From the NCBI GenBank assembly GCA_041859045.1, contig JBHELB010000007.1, forward strand, positions 1-64,000: DNA of 64,000 bases, in the 5' to 3' direction. Below, piece by piece: positions 16,850 through 26,026 of the stretch (the stretch's first letter is position 1; each line of letters opens with the position of its first letter). Below the pieces are notes generated by a model. That model saw nothing but the letters and a program-made list of their open reading frames with translations, had not been told where the DNA came from and ran no database searches. Made by a program: the position numbers and the translations under genes. Origin of the DNA: JBHELB01 sp041859045. GTDB lineage: Bacteria > Hydrogenedentota > Hydrogenedentia > Hydrogenedentales > SLHB01.

Positions 16850-18040
16850 TTAGCTCTGGTGTGCCGCGCCGCAGCGCGGGCACTTGAATGGACGGCCGTG
16901 GTATTCCGGCGGAATCTTGAGTTTCGCGCCGCATTCGCAGGGAAACACCGTAAACCCGCCGGCGGTACGCAACGCGTCGCCAGCATCCCGCAGGGATCGA
17001 CGCGAGGACCCCGCCTCTCCTTCGGCGGCTGCGCGCGCGGTGCCGCCGTCCAACGTCAGCGCCGATGCGGGAAGACGTCCGGCGTCGCGCCCGGAAACCT
17101 GTTCCCACGCACGCTGATACGCCGCACCGCTAGGCACACCACCCATAGCACGCAAAATGCGCACGCGCTCTTGAATCGGCGGGTGCGTGCTGAACCATCC
17201 CGACTCGCCCGCCGCCTGCAAGGGATTGTGGATATACATCGGCGCGGTCACGCGGCTGACCTGCGCGCGCGGCTGAAAGTCATACGCAATCACCTCAAGC
17301 GCCGAGGCCAATCCCTCGGGATAGCGCGTGAGTACAGCGGCGTTGGCGTCGGCCAGGTATTCGCGGCGGCGCGAGGCCGCCATCTGAATGATCTGCGCCG
17401 CAATGGGCGCGAGAATGGCCAGCACAATCGCCACCAGCAACATGATGGCCGCGCCTTGCCCCCCGCCCCGTCGATTCCCGCCGAATCGACTGCTTGTTCC
17501 GTGCCGCATGCCGCGCCAGAAGATGTCCGAAAGCGCCACCACCGCCCCGGCGGTTACGGAGATCAACGTCATGAACAACACGTCGCGATTGATAATGTGG
17601 GAAATCTCGTGCGCCATAACGCCCTGCAACTGATCGCGGTTCAACTTGCCCAGAAGCCCCGCGGTGACAGCGACGGCGGAGTCGTTCGGATTGCGGCCTG
17701 CGGCGAACGCGTTGAGCGACAGATCGTCGATGATGTGAATCTCGGGCACTTTCGGCAGCCCCGCCGCGATGCACATCTCTTCCACTACATTGTAGAGCTG
17801 GGGATGGTCACTCTTCGCGATGCGACGCGCGCCGCCGAGCGAGAGGAGTATGTTTTTCCCCTGGAAATACGCCGAAAGGGCCATCACACTCCAGACAATT
17901 CCGGCGACTGCTACTCCGCCTACTCCCAGCCCCGGCGCGACAGCTTCGCCGATCGCAAACCCGAGCACGATAAGCAATGCGCCTATCGACACCAGCAGCA
18001 CTACCGATTTCCGGCGGTTAGAGCGTATCTGTTCCCACAT
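16850..18040 (-). CDS. HtpX-family membrane metalloprotease with zinc-ribbon tail
   Basis: 396 residues. Two N-terminal membrane segments (about 12-30 and 37-58) precede an M48 protease domain. HEISH (144-148) is the zinc and catalytic motif, and REYLADANA supplies the third ligand. Further hydrophobic stretches follow at about 157-175 and 195-215. The family degrades misfolded membrane proteins. Unusual is the C-terminal extension of about 90 residues ending in a zinc ribbon: CECGAKLKIPPEYHGRPF then CPRCG. It is the last gene of an operon with lemA and a TFIIB-type zinc-ribbon gene, with nine bases between it and lemA. Confidence 0.9.
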   Translation of the reverse strand: MWEQIRSNRRKSVVLLVSIGALLIVLGFAIGEAVAPGLGVGGVAVAGIVWSVMALSAYFQGKNILLSLGGARRIAKSDHPQLYNVVEEMCIAAGLPKVPEIHIIDDLSLNAFAAGRNPNDSAVAVTAGLLGKLNRDQLQGVMAHEISHIINRDVLFMTLISVTAGAVVALSDIFWRGMRHGTSSRFGGNRRGGGQGAAIMLLVAIVLAILAPIAAQIIQMAASRRREYLADANAAVLTRYPEGLASALEVIAYDFQPRAQVSRVTAPMYIHNPLQAAGESGWFSTHPPIQERVRILRAMGGVPSGAAYQRAWEQVSGRDAGRLPASALTLDGGTARAAAEGEAGSSRRSLRDAGDALRTAGGFTVFPCECGAKLKIPPEYHGRPFKCPRCGAAHQS

Positions 18041-18049
18041 CGCGCGGGC

Positions 18050-18607
18050 CTACTCGAACGACGCCTTCGGCACGGCACGCGCCGAGACCTCGTCCAACTC
18101 AAAGAAGGCCGCCGCCGCAAACCCAAGCGCGCCCGCGACGAGGTTCGCCGGGAAAGACTGGATGCGGGTATTCAGGTGCATGACGCTGTCGTTGTAGAAC
18201 TGCCGTGCAAACGCGATCTTGTTTTCCGTGGACGTCAGTTCTTCCTGCAACGCGCGAAAATTCGCATCGGCCTTGAGCGCGGGATACGCCTCCGCCACGG
18301 CCATTATCCGCCCCAGTGCGCGGGCCAGCTGCCCCTCGGCGGTCGCAATATCCGCCAGCCCTGAAGCGCGCCCCGCTTCGCCGCGCAGCCGCGTCACGCT
18401 CTCGAACAGCTCGCGCTCGTGGGCAGCGTAGCCTTTGACGGTCTCGACCAGATTCGGGATAAGGTCGTGACGCCGCTTGAGCTGCACATCCACCTGCGAC
18501 CAAGCGTTATCCTTCTGGTTCCGTAGACGCACAAGGCTGTTGAACAACGCCACCGCGTACAACACCAACGCCGCGAGCAAGATTATCAGGGTGTAAACGA
18601 GTCTCAT
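18050..18607 (-). CDS. LemA family protein
   Basis: 185 residues with one N-terminal membrane anchor (LVYTLIILLAALVLYAVALF) and a long helical bundle outside. The RLRNQKDNAWSQVDVQLKRR segment followed by HDLIPNLVETVKGYAAHE is the LemA signature, and IAFARQFYNDSV is conserved near the end. LemA proteins are often encoded with HtpX or TPM-domain proteins and are thought to take part in membrane-protein quality control, without a proven mechanism. Its ATG overlaps the stop of the zinc-ribbon gene upstream (ATGA), so the two are translationally coupled. Confidence 0.93.
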   Translation of the reverse strand: MRLVYTLIILLAALVLYAVALFNSLVRLRNQKDNAWSQVDVQLKRRHDLIPNLVETVKGYAAHERELFESVTRLRGEAGRASGLADIATAEGQLARALGRIMAVAEAYPALKADANFRALQEELTSTENKIAFARQFYNDSVMHLNTRIQSFPANLVAGALGFAAAAFFELDEVSARAVPKASFE

Positions 18608-18972
18608 TGACGAAAGGTCTCCTTCAGCCAGCGCCGGACATGTTGCGCGCGGTCGTCAGCCTGTTCGCCATCGCGCAGGGCTTCGAGTTCACCCCGATCC
18701 AGCCATACGCCATGGCCGCGCGGACACGTATCCACCAAGACGCCTTCGGCCACGCGTTTATCCATTCGGGTACGGCAGCGCGGACAGGGGCGTTTCGTCT
18801 CGCGAGCCCGCGACTCTCCGCGAGAGACAAAGGCTTTCGTGGATTCCCGCCCCATCAGCAACGCGAGTTCATCGGCATCGAGCCAGACGCCCGCGCACGC
18901 CGGGCAAAAGTCGGCTTCAATGTCTTCGTACTCACAGGTAAGCAGCGGTTCTCTACACACAGGACATCGCAC
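18604..18972 (-). CDS. Double TFIIB-type zinc-ribbon protein
   Basis: 122 residues with two zinc ribbons of the zf-TFIIB type. The first is CPVC at residue 3 with CPACAGVWLDADEL; the second is CPRC at about residue 64 with CPRGHGVWLDRGEL, where His replaces one Cys. The start is GTG 18972, with GGAGG eight bases upstream. The gene leads the zinc-ribbon/lemA/htpX operon. The domain binds zinc and may bind protein or nucleic acid; no function is established in bacteria. Confidence 0.85.
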   Translation of the reverse strand: MRCPVCREPLLTCEYEDIEADFCPACAGVWLDADELALLMGRESTKAFVSRGESRARETKRPCPRCRTRMDKRVAEGVLVDTCPRGHGVWLDRGELEALRDGEQADDRAQHVRRWLKETFRQ

Positions 18973-19529
18973 GGCGCTCGCCTCCGATAGGCCTCCTCCA
19001 GCACTCTACGACCCGCCCCGCAAAGAGTCAACGCGGCAGCTTGCGCCAAGCCTTATTGTTCATACAAAGACGGGTATTTGTGGCGGCGCCTGGTGGGTGG
19101 ATGGGCCGCACCCCTCCGCGCGAGCGATTCTGCAATCTCCCGCCGGTTGCGCAAACGTTCTTGCGGCGGGCCGGGGCTGCCGTAAGCGCTTTGAATCCGC
19201 GAAGCGGATGACGGAACGTAGCCCCGGGGTGGAGCGAAGCGGAACCCGGGGCTAGCGCCCTTCCAAACAGAGAACTCGGGCACGGTTGTGAGAATCGCTA
19301 TCTTGGCAAAACACGTTACTACAAGGTGTGTCTTGGGATTCTGCTCCGTGTGCCCTGTGGTACACTTTCCTCACACTACAAACCGGTTGATCCATCCTTC
19401 AATTCGCGTTGATGCATTTTCTCTTGGATGGTAGGATGGTGCCCGTCCTCACGTGTTTCGTGGGATCATGCGAATTACGTTGCAGACTCACCTTGTACCG
19501 TGGGCAAACCGCCGCCAAGAGGATCTCCA
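18973..19529. other. Long non-coding gap with palindromic repeats
   Basis: I see no convincing gene in these 557 bases. They separate the divergent zinc-ribbon operon and the lytic transglycosylase gene, so promoters for both must lie here, though no box pair is clear. The middle (19171-19254) holds palindromes described separately. The end near 19350-19410 is less GC-rich and is the most likely place for the transglycosylase promoter. Confidence 0.5.
19171..19254. repeat. REP-like palindromic element
   Basis: Two nested palindromes: ATCCGC-GAA-GCGGAT (19195-19209) and TAGCCCCGGG (19219-19228) with CCCGGGGCTA (19245-19254) around a 16-base loop. A related CCGGGGCTGCCG sequence precedes them at 19171. 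This layout resembles dispersed extragenic palindromes seen in several GC-rich genomes. I found no second copy in the window. Confidence 0.5.
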
Positions 19530-21608
19530 GTGTTTACGGTGATGCTTGTTGTTTCCATGTTCGGTGCGGAGCTTTCCCATACCGATGCCTATCTCGCGGG
19601 GCGCGCTGCGGAACGCGCAGGCCGCTACGGCGCGGCGCTCGAGGCGTATCAGCCGTTGTTCGCGGAGGAGTCGGCGCTTTCGGGCTATGCGCGCGTGCGT
19701 GCGGCGGCGTGCCGCGCGGCCGGCGGCGATGCGGAGGGTGCCATCGCACAGTATCGCGCCGTGATTGCGCAAGGCGGCGGACCATGGGCCCGTATGGCGC
19801 AGGCGGAACTTGCCGGGTTGCTCATCGCGCAGAAACGTCAGCCCGAGGCGGCTCCGTTGGTCACGTCGGCGATGGGGGAGCCGGATTGCTGGATCGTCGC
19901 GCGGCGTCGGACAGCGCTGTATGACGGCTTGCTGGAGAATGTGGATACCGCGCCTGCCGCGCTCGAGTATTTCCGTGGCGTGATCGCGACCAGCGACAGT
20001 CGCTGGGCCCGCCGCGATGCCGCGACGCGTCTGGCACGTTCGACCTCGGCGGCTGACTTTGCGGTTGCGCTACGCGTCTTGGTCAACACACAAAACTACA
20101 CCGACGCCCGCAAACTGGCGCTTCTCCTAACGCCGTCAGTGGCGTTGGACGCGGGCCCGGACGCCGCCGAATGGCGTTACTTTCAGGCGCGTCTCCGGGC
20201 TGTGGGCAGCGGGAAGGCGGAGGACCGCACGGCGTTGCTCGCAATCGCCGAGGAACAGCCGCCGTCCGCGTGGGCCGGTCCGGCGTGCGCGTGGTACGCG
20301 CGGAACCTTGCCAAAGCGGCGCTGGACGAGGCCAAACGACGCGGGCCTCAGGCGGCCGCCTTACGCGACGAGGCGGACAAGGCGTTTGAGACCTTGAGCG
20401 CTCGGTGGCCGGAACTGTCCGAAGCGGGTGACGCGCTGTGGTGGTGGGGCAACGAACTTGAGGATTCCGGGGAGCATACTGCGGCGCGCATGACGTTCGT
20501 GCAACTGGCGAAGCTCTACCCCAATCACGATCGCGCCGATGATGCGCTGGTGAATGCGGGCGACCTCGCACGGGCAATGGGCGATAGCGCCGGGGCGATT
20601 GAGTTGTACCACAAGGTCGCGGAGAAGTATGCGGATCGAACGCTGCTGTCGGAGGCATGTTACCGCGCCGGTGCGCTTCTGCTGGAGGCAAAGAAAAAAG
20701 ACGCGGCACTGGAAGATCTAGAGAAAGCGGCAGCAGGACCGCTCGACCAATTCTTTGCGCGACGTGCGGCGGCGCGGCTGCATGGGTTGAAAGGAACGCC
20801 CCTCGCGCATGCGCCACGCCTGCTTCACGGACTCGACGGAAAAGGGGCGTATCTGGGCGTATCGCCGCAGTCTGCGGCGACATTCACCGCGTCCGAGCCC
20901 TGGAGCAAGGACCCGCGACGCGCGCGGCTGATCTTCTTTGGCGAAAACGGACTCGAAGAGGCGGAGTGGGAAGCGCTCGGGCTTGCGGCGGAGGTGATGG
21001 CCGGTGGGCCAGACACCGGCGCGGTGTTGCGCGACATGGCGGATGCGGGCGTTGCGCTGACGGCATGGGGATTGGCCGATGCCGCAGGGTGGGGGGGCAG
21101 CGCAGGCGCGCCGACGCCCGAACGTCTGCGCGTCTTGTTTCCTCGGCCGTACTGGGAGGCCGTGCAAGTCGCCGCACGCAAACACGGACTCGACCCGCTG
21201 CTGCTGCTCGCCGTGGCGCGGCAAGAGAGCACCTTCCGCGCCAGCGTCGCATCGTCCGCCGGGGCCACAGGGGTCATGCAGCTCATGCCCGCGACCGCAC
21301 AGTGGTTGCAGAAGAAAGAACCCGAGTTTGCCGGAGCCGCTCCGCTCGACCTCACCCGTCCCGCCGACTCTTTGCGGCTCGGGTCGCTCTACCTCAAGCG
21401 CATGATCGAGGGCCAGGGCGGCAACCTCGCGTACGCCCTCGCCGCCTACAACGCCGGGCCCGGCAATCTGCGCAAATGGCGGGCCGCCAGCACGCCCAAG
21501 AACCTTGATGCCTTCATCGACGCGATTCCGTTTTCCGAGACTCGCCACTACGTCCGCGTCGTTCTCGCCAACTACAGCGCGTACTCGGCGTTATACGGGA
21601 CGAACTGA
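19530..21608 (+). CDS. Soluble lytic murein transglycosylase, Slt-type
   Basis: 692 residues. Residues about 20-470 are helical TPR-like repeats (AGRAAERAGRYGAALEAYQP; ALVNAGDLARAMGDSAGAIE). The C-terminal 150 residues are an SLT domain: LAVARQESTFRASVASSAGA holds the catalytic Glu, followed by GVMQLMPATAQWL and ALAAYNAGPGN. Such enzymes cut peptidoglycan to 1,6-anhydromuropeptides in the periplasm. I chose GTG 19530 because AAGAGGA lies six bases upstream; upstream residues look untranslated. The export signal is short (MFTVMLVVSMFGAELSH) and not fully convincing. It converges with the HD-GYP gene. Confidence 0.88.
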   Translation: MFTVMLVVSMFGAELSHTDAYLAGRAAERAGRYGAALEAYQPLFAEESALSGYARVRAAACRAAGGDAEGAIAQYRAVIAQGGGPWARMAQAELAGLLIAQKRQPEAAPLVTSAMGEPDCWIVARRRTALYDGLLENVDTAPAALEYFRGVIATSDSRWARRDAATRLARSTSAADFAVALRVLVNTQNYTDARKLALLLTPSVALDAGPDAAEWRYFQARLRAVGSGKAEDRTALLAIAEEQPPSAWAGPACAWYARNLAKAALDEAKRRGPQAAALRDEADKAFETLSARWPELSEAGDALWWWGNELEDSGEHTAARMTFVQLAKLYPNHDRADDALVNAGDLARAMGDSAGAIELYHKVAEKYADRTLLSEACYRAGALLLEAKKKDAALEDLEKAAAGPLDQFFARRAAARLHGLKGTPLAHAPRLLHGLDGKGAYLGVSPQSAATFTASEPWSKDPRRARLIFFGENGLEEAEWEALGLAAEVMAGGPDTGAVLRDMADAGVALTAWGLADAAGWGGSAGAPTPERLRVLFPRPYWEAVQVAARKHGLDPLLLLAVARQESTFRASVASSAGATGVMQLMPATAQWLQKKEPEFAGAAPLDLTRPADSLRLGSLYLKRMIEGQGGNLAYALAAYNAGPGNLRKWRAASTPKNLDAFIDAIPFSETRHYVRVVLANYSAYSALYGTN

Positions 21609-21616
21609 CGCATTTT

Positions 21617-23134
21617 TCAAAAAGCGTCAGCGGAGGGGGTAATGTCTAGCGTGCCGTCGTGGAGCAGTTCAAGAAAGACATCCACGACCGCCGGGTCCAG
21701 TTGGGAGCCGCTGCAACGGCGCAACTCCTCGGCGATCTGGTCGCGGCTCATGGCTTCGCGATAGGCGCGTGTACTCGACATCGCGTCGTACGCATCCGCC
21801 ACGGCGAGAATGCGGGCCAATCGGGGAATGCCCTCGCCCTTTAGGGCATCGGGATACCCGGTACCGTCCAGACGCTCGTGGTGCGAACGCACTAGGGCCA
21901 GCAATTCAGAGGAGAGGAAGCTGACCGGGGCCAACACGTCATAGCCGATTACCGGATGCTTGCGGATATCGCCCCATTCCTCTTTCGTGAGCGCCGATTG
22001 CTTGTTGAGCACGGCGTCCGACACGCCTACCTTGCCCAGATCGTGCAGAATCGCGCCGGTCCGCAAGGCATCCAACTCGCCTTCGGTCAGTCCCAGTTTC
22101 CGGCCAATACGCAGGGCATATTCGCTGACGCGTTGGCTGTGCCCGTGGGTATAGGCGTCCTTGGCTTCGAGCAACAGCGCCATGGACTGCAGCGTTGCCA
22201 AATGGGCCGTGCGAACGTCGCGGATGAGGCGCACGTTCTCGAGCGCGGCGGCCGCATGGTTCGCGACGATGCTGAGCGTCTTCAGATCGCTTTCCGTGAA
22301 CGGCGCGTCACCTGTCTTGTGGCTTACATTCAGCACGGCAATGACGCGCGGTTTCCGGTGGCGGGTCGCGCGTTGGCTGTTGTGGGCCTTTCCTTCGAGC
22401 GGTACACACATAAAACTCGTATCGTCAAAACTGCGCGCGTGCTCCGCCAACTCTGGAAATGCCGCGACATCATCGACCAGCAGCGGACGACCTTCCCGCG
22501 CCACCAACTTCGCGATGGTCTCGTTTATGGGGATCGGTTCGCCGGGTGCTGTGCCCGCTCCGTTGACGCTTGCGGCGACTTCCAGCCGCCGTCCGTCGCC
22601 CGAGAACAACATCAGCGAACCGTGCTTCGCGCCAACCCGCTCTAGAGAAGCCTTCAACACGAAATCCAACAGCGATCGCTCATCATGGAACGCCGCGATC
22701 GCTTCGCTAATTCTAAATAACTCGGTCAGTTCGCGAAGGCGCGTGTTTTCGTTCAGAAGCCGATGACGTTCCATCGCGTTCGTTACGGCCAGCTTGATTT
22801 CAGAGAGACTGAAAGGCTTCAGGACGTAGTCGTATGCGCCCTCGCGGACCGCTTCCCGCGCGGTTTCCAGGGTACCGAAACCGGTCATGACGATCGGGAT
22901 GATGTTGGGGGCGAGTTTGCGGGCTTCGCGAATAAGCTCGATACCGTTCATTTCAGGCATCAAGATATCCGTGAAAAGAAGCACAAAATCGCGGTAGTTG
23001 CGCAACAATTGCAGCGCGGCGTTTCCGTTCGGGGCCGTTTCGATGATGAACCCCTCGTCCGAGAGGATGTCCGTCATCAAATCACGGATCACGGCCTCAT
23101 CGTCTACGACCAACACCCGGATTTCGTTCGCCAT
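21617..23134 (-). CDS. Response regulator with GAF and HD-GYP domains
   Basis: 505 residues. Residues 1-120 are a receiver domain: VLVVDDEAVIRDLM, phosphoacceptor Asp in LLFTDILMPEMNG, and Lys in YVLKPFS. Residues about 150-310 are a GAF domain. Residues about 325-490 are an HD-GYP domain with HGHSQRVSEYA, ILHDLGKVGV and HHERLDGTGYP, expected to hydrolyse cyclic di-GMP. All key motifs are intact. I placed the start at ATG 23134, just before the receiver. It is transcribed alone, so its sensor kinase lies elsewhere. Cyclic di-GMP removal fits a cell that switches between flagellar motility and surface polysaccharide. Confidence 0.9.
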   Translation of the reverse strand: MANEIRVLVVDDEAVIRDLMTDILSDEGFIIETAPNGNAALQLLRNYRDFVLLFTDILMPEMNGIELIREARKLAPNIIPIVMTGFGTLETAREAVREGAYDYVLKPFSLSEIKLAVTNAMERHRLLNENTRLRELTELFRISEAIAAFHDERSLLDFVLKASLERVGAKHGSLMLFSGDGRRLEVAASVNGAGTAPGEPIPINETIAKLVAREGRPLLVDDVAAFPELAEHARSFDDTSFMCVPLEGKAHNSQRATRHRKPRVIAVLNVSHKTGDAPFTESDLKTLSIVANHAAAALENVRLIRDVRTAHLATLQSMALLLEAKDAYTHGHSQRVSEYALRIGRKLGLTEGELDALRTGAILHDLGKVGVSDAVLNKQSALTKEEWGDIRKHPVIGYDVLAPVSFLSSELLALVRSHHERLDGTGYPDALKGEGIPRLARILAVADAYDAMSSTRAYREAMSRDQIAEELRRCSGSQLDPAVVDVFLELLHDGTLDITPSADAF

Positions 23135-23344
23135 CAAGACTTCTCCGCCTCTTGCACCCCAAGAGATCCATAGCATACTCCAGACGCGCTCGAGAGTCGA
23201 GTTTTTGCTCAGCTACATACAGGGAGGAACAGCAAGCGACGCTTTATTGTTTCCGAACGGGCGACAGAAGGTTTTCTCTACGCGTTCATTTCTGCTACCC
23301 TATTCCTTTTGAATCTGTATGAAAACAATGGAGGAATTGACGCC

Positions 23345-25018
23345 GTGGAATGGTTTTTCGAGTTATTGAGTGGTGAGTCGGTGGCGCATGCCGTGCTGGT
23401 TTTCGGCGTGGTGGCGGTGCTGGGGCTCGCCTTGGGCAAGATCCGTGTCTTCGGTATCAATATGGGCATCGCGGGGGTGTTGTTCGCCGGGTTGATCCTC
23501 GGACACTTCAGATTCCATGTGAATAACGAAGTGCTCGAATTCGTACGTGAGTTTGGGCTGATTCTGTTCGTTTACAGCATCGGTATTCAGGTCGGCCCGG
23601 GTATCTTGGCGTCGCTTCGTCGCGAAGGGCTGCCCCTGAACCTCATGGCGGCGGCGATCGTGGGGATGGGGGCGGTGATCACGGTGCTGCTAGTGAAATG
23701 GGCGGACATTCCCGCCGCAGTCGCGTCGGGTTTGTTTTCCGGCGCGACCACAAACACCCCCAGCCTGGCCGCGGCCCAAGCCGCGCTGAAGTCCCTGCCG
23801 GGCTACACGGAGGAGATCGGAAAGTTGCCCGGCTTGGGCTACGCCGTGGCGTATCCCTTCGGGATTCTGGGCATCATTTTGACCATGATCCTCGTGCGCG
23901 TGATGCTGCGCATCGATCGCGCCAAGGAGGCGGCGCTGTTCGGCGCAGGGCAAGCGGGCGGCGTGGGCGCGCTCGAACGTATGAGCATCGAGATCAACAA
24001 TCCCAATATCGAGGGCATGAAGCTGGCCGATCTCGCTCTGCTCAACACGTCGGATCTGTTGGTGTCGCGCATTCTGCACGACAAAGAGATCAGTCTGGCT
24101 ACGCCGGATACGGAGTTGCACCAGGGCGACGTGATTCTGGCGGTTGGGTTGCCGCATCGCCTCGAGCAACTCCAGGCGGCAGTGGGGCGCCAAGTCCCTG
24201 TCGACCTGATGGGCGCCGCGAAGAACATCACCACGCGACGCTTGGCGGTGACCCGTAAGAGCGTGCTGGGCAAGACCGTCGAAGAACTCGACTTCCTCGA
24301 CGAATACGGCGTGCGGATCACGCGCTTGCGCCGCGCCGAGCTTGAGTTCGCCGCGATGCCGCACCTCAAGTTTCAATACGGCGATACCGTGTTGGCCGTG
24401 GGCACGGCGGAGAACATCGACAAAGTGGCGAAAGTGCTCGGCAACTCCACCAAGAAACTCGGACAACCCGAGTTGTTACCACTCTTCCTGGGGATAATTC
24501 TGGGCGTGTTGGTTGGGAGTTGTCCGATTCATGTGCCGGGCATGCCCGCGCCGCTGAAGCTGGGTTTGGCCGGCGGCCCGTTGCTGGTGGCGATTATCCT
24601 TAGTCGCATTGGTCATATCGGCCCGCTCGTGTGGTATCTTCCGGGCGGCGCCAACCTCATGATCCGCGAACTCGGCATCGTGCTTTTCCTCGGTTGCGTG
24701 GGGCTGAAATCGGGCGACCGTTTCGTCGAGACCCTTACCCACGGCGATGGCATTTACTGGATGGCGATGGCGACGATGATCACGCTTGTTCCCATTCTGG
24801 TCGTAGGGTTCTTTGCCCGGTTGTTTCTCAAGATTAACTACATGTCCATCTGCGGGCTGCTTTCAGGCAGTATGACCGATCCACCGGCGCTTGCCTTTGC
24901 GTGCTCCATGAACGACTCGACATCGCCTATGGTCGCGTATGCTTCGGTCTACCCACTGACGATGGTGTTGCGAGTGCTCTTGGCACAGATTCTGGTATTC
25001 TTACTCGCGGGAGGATAA
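23345..25018 (+). CDS. AspT/YidE-type transporter with paired TrkA-C domains
   Basis: 557 residues. About five membrane segments at each end flank a cytosolic middle (about 200-375) with two TrkA-C-like domains (NIEGMKLADLALLNTSDLLV; QGDVILAVG and FQYGDTVLAVG). The repeated GLFSGATTNTPSLAAAQAAL and GLLSGSMTDPPALAFACS are the signature of the aspartate:alanine antiporter/YidE group. The substrate is unknown. I chose GTG 23345, ten bases after GGAGG, because no ATG is available and the frame upstream begins with TTG. It is followed after 24 bases by an epimerase gene that may share its transcript. Confidence 0.85.
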   Translation: MEWFFELLSGESVAHAVLVFGVVAVLGLALGKIRVFGINMGIAGVLFAGLILGHFRFHVNNEVLEFVREFGLILFVYSIGIQVGPGILASLRREGLPLNLMAAAIVGMGAVITVLLVKWADIPAAVASGLFSGATTNTPSLAAAQAALKSLPGYTEEIGKLPGLGYAVAYPFGILGIILTMILVRVMLRIDRAKEAALFGAGQAGGVGALERMSIEINNPNIEGMKLADLALLNTSDLLVSRILHDKEISLATPDTELHQGDVILAVGLPHRLEQLQAAVGRQVPVDLMGAAKNITTRRLAVTRKSVLGKTVEELDFLDEYGVRITRLRRAELEFAAMPHLKFQYGDTVLAVGTAENIDKVAKVLGNSTKKLGQPELLPLFLGIILGVLVGSCPIHVPGMPAPLKLGLAGGPLLVAIILSRIGHIGPLVWYLPGGANLMIRELGIVLFLGCVGLKSGDRFVETLTHGDGIYWMAMATMITLVPILVVGFFARLFLKINYMSICGLLSGSMTDPPALAFACSMNDSTSPMVAYASVYPLTMVLRVLLAQILVFLLAGG

Positions 25019-25042
25019 GTCGAGTCGCATAGGGAGACGGCG

Positions 25043-25945
25043 ATGAAGGTACTGGTGAGTGGGGCTTCCGGGTTTATCGGGTCCGCGCTTCTGCTTGGGC
25101 TTCGTGAGGCCGGACACGACGTCACCCGTTTGGTACGGGCCACGGCTCAGCTCGCGCCTGGCGTTAACCAGTGGGATCCCGTTGGCGGGAGGCTTAATCC
25201 CGAGATTTTCACTGGGATTGATGCGGTGATCCATCTAAGCGGCGAAAATCTCGCCGCTGGCCGATGGACACCCGAGCGGAAGGCTCGTATCCGAGACAGC
25301 CGCGTGCAATCCACGCGCCTCCTCGCCGAGACCATGGCGGCCCTCGACATTCCACCGCAAGTTTTTTTGTGCGCCTCGGCCGTGGGGTTCTATGGGGACC
25401 GCGGCAGCGAGATCCTGACGGAAAGCAGCGCTCCCGGCGCGGGGTTTCTGGCGGGCGTGTGCCGTGACTGGGAGCAGGCCGCTCAAGCGGCGGCGCGTGT
25501 CGAGACGCGCGTGGCCAATCTGCGGTTTGGTGTCGTGCTCAGCCCAAACGGCGGCGCGCTGACGCGTATGCTCACCCCGTTCCGTTTGGGTCTTGGCGCG
25601 GTGATCGGCAGCGGCGAACAGTATATGAGCTGGGTCGCGCTCGAAGATGCGGTGGCGATCATCATCGCCGCGCTGCGCACGCCCGATTTTCACGGCCCGA
25701 TCAACGTCGTCGCGCCGCACGCCGTGACCAACGCCGAGTTCACCCGCGCGCTCGCCAAGGTTTTTGGCAAGCCCGCCCGGTTGCGTATGCCCGCCGCCGC
25801 TGCGCGGCTGTTGTTTGGCGAGATGGGGCAAGAAGTCCTGCTATCAGGCCAACGCGTCTATCCCCAGAGCTTGGTGAAAGCGGGATTCGGGTTCAGGTAC
25901 CCGCGGGTCGAGGAACTCCTGGCCCGCCTCGGGCAAGAGAAGTAG
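25043..25945 (+). CDS. TIGR01777 family NAD-dependent epimerase
   Basis: 300 residues, usual for the family. MKVLVSGASGFIGSALLLGL is the Rossmann nucleotide-binding start; AVIHLSGENLAAGRWTPERK is diagnostic for TIGR01777 (YfcH/SulA-like). The catalytic region reads ASAVGFYGDRG, with Tyr of the SDR type. The C-terminal DUF1731 part includes LRMPAAAARLLFGEMGQEVL and LVKAGFGFRYP. The substrate is unknown for the family. It lies 24 bases after the transporter gene. Confidence 0.9.
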   Translation: MKVLVSGASGFIGSALLLGLREAGHDVTRLVRATAQLAPGVNQWDPVGGRLNPEIFTGIDAVIHLSGENLAAGRWTPERKARIRDSRVQSTRLLAETMAALDIPPQVFLCASAVGFYGDRGSEILTESSAPGAGFLAGVCRDWEQAAQAAARVETRVANLRFGVVLSPNGGALTRMLTPFRLGLGAVIGSGEQYMSWVALEDAVAIIIAALRTPDFHGPINVVAPHAVTNAEFTRALAKVFGKPARLRMPAAAARLLFGEMGQEVLLSGQRVYPQSLVKAGFGFRYPRVEELLARLGQEK

Positions 25946-26026
25946 TCTCGAGCGCACTCTTGCGCCATATCTAGAGTTGATTCCCCTCGCAGCACGAACG
26001 ACAATAGATCAGCGAAGGGGGTGCTC

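Noticed and set aside
16844..18364. Long plus-strand frame opposite htpX and lemA
   Set aside because: It reads as an Arg/His-rich shadow and lacks a ribosome-binding site, while HEISH and LemA motifs are on the minus strand.
18839..19255. Plus-strand frame reaching into the large gap before the lytic transglycosylase
   Set aside because: It starts inside the zinc-ribbon gene on the opposite strand, has no motif, and its end is the palindromic repeat.
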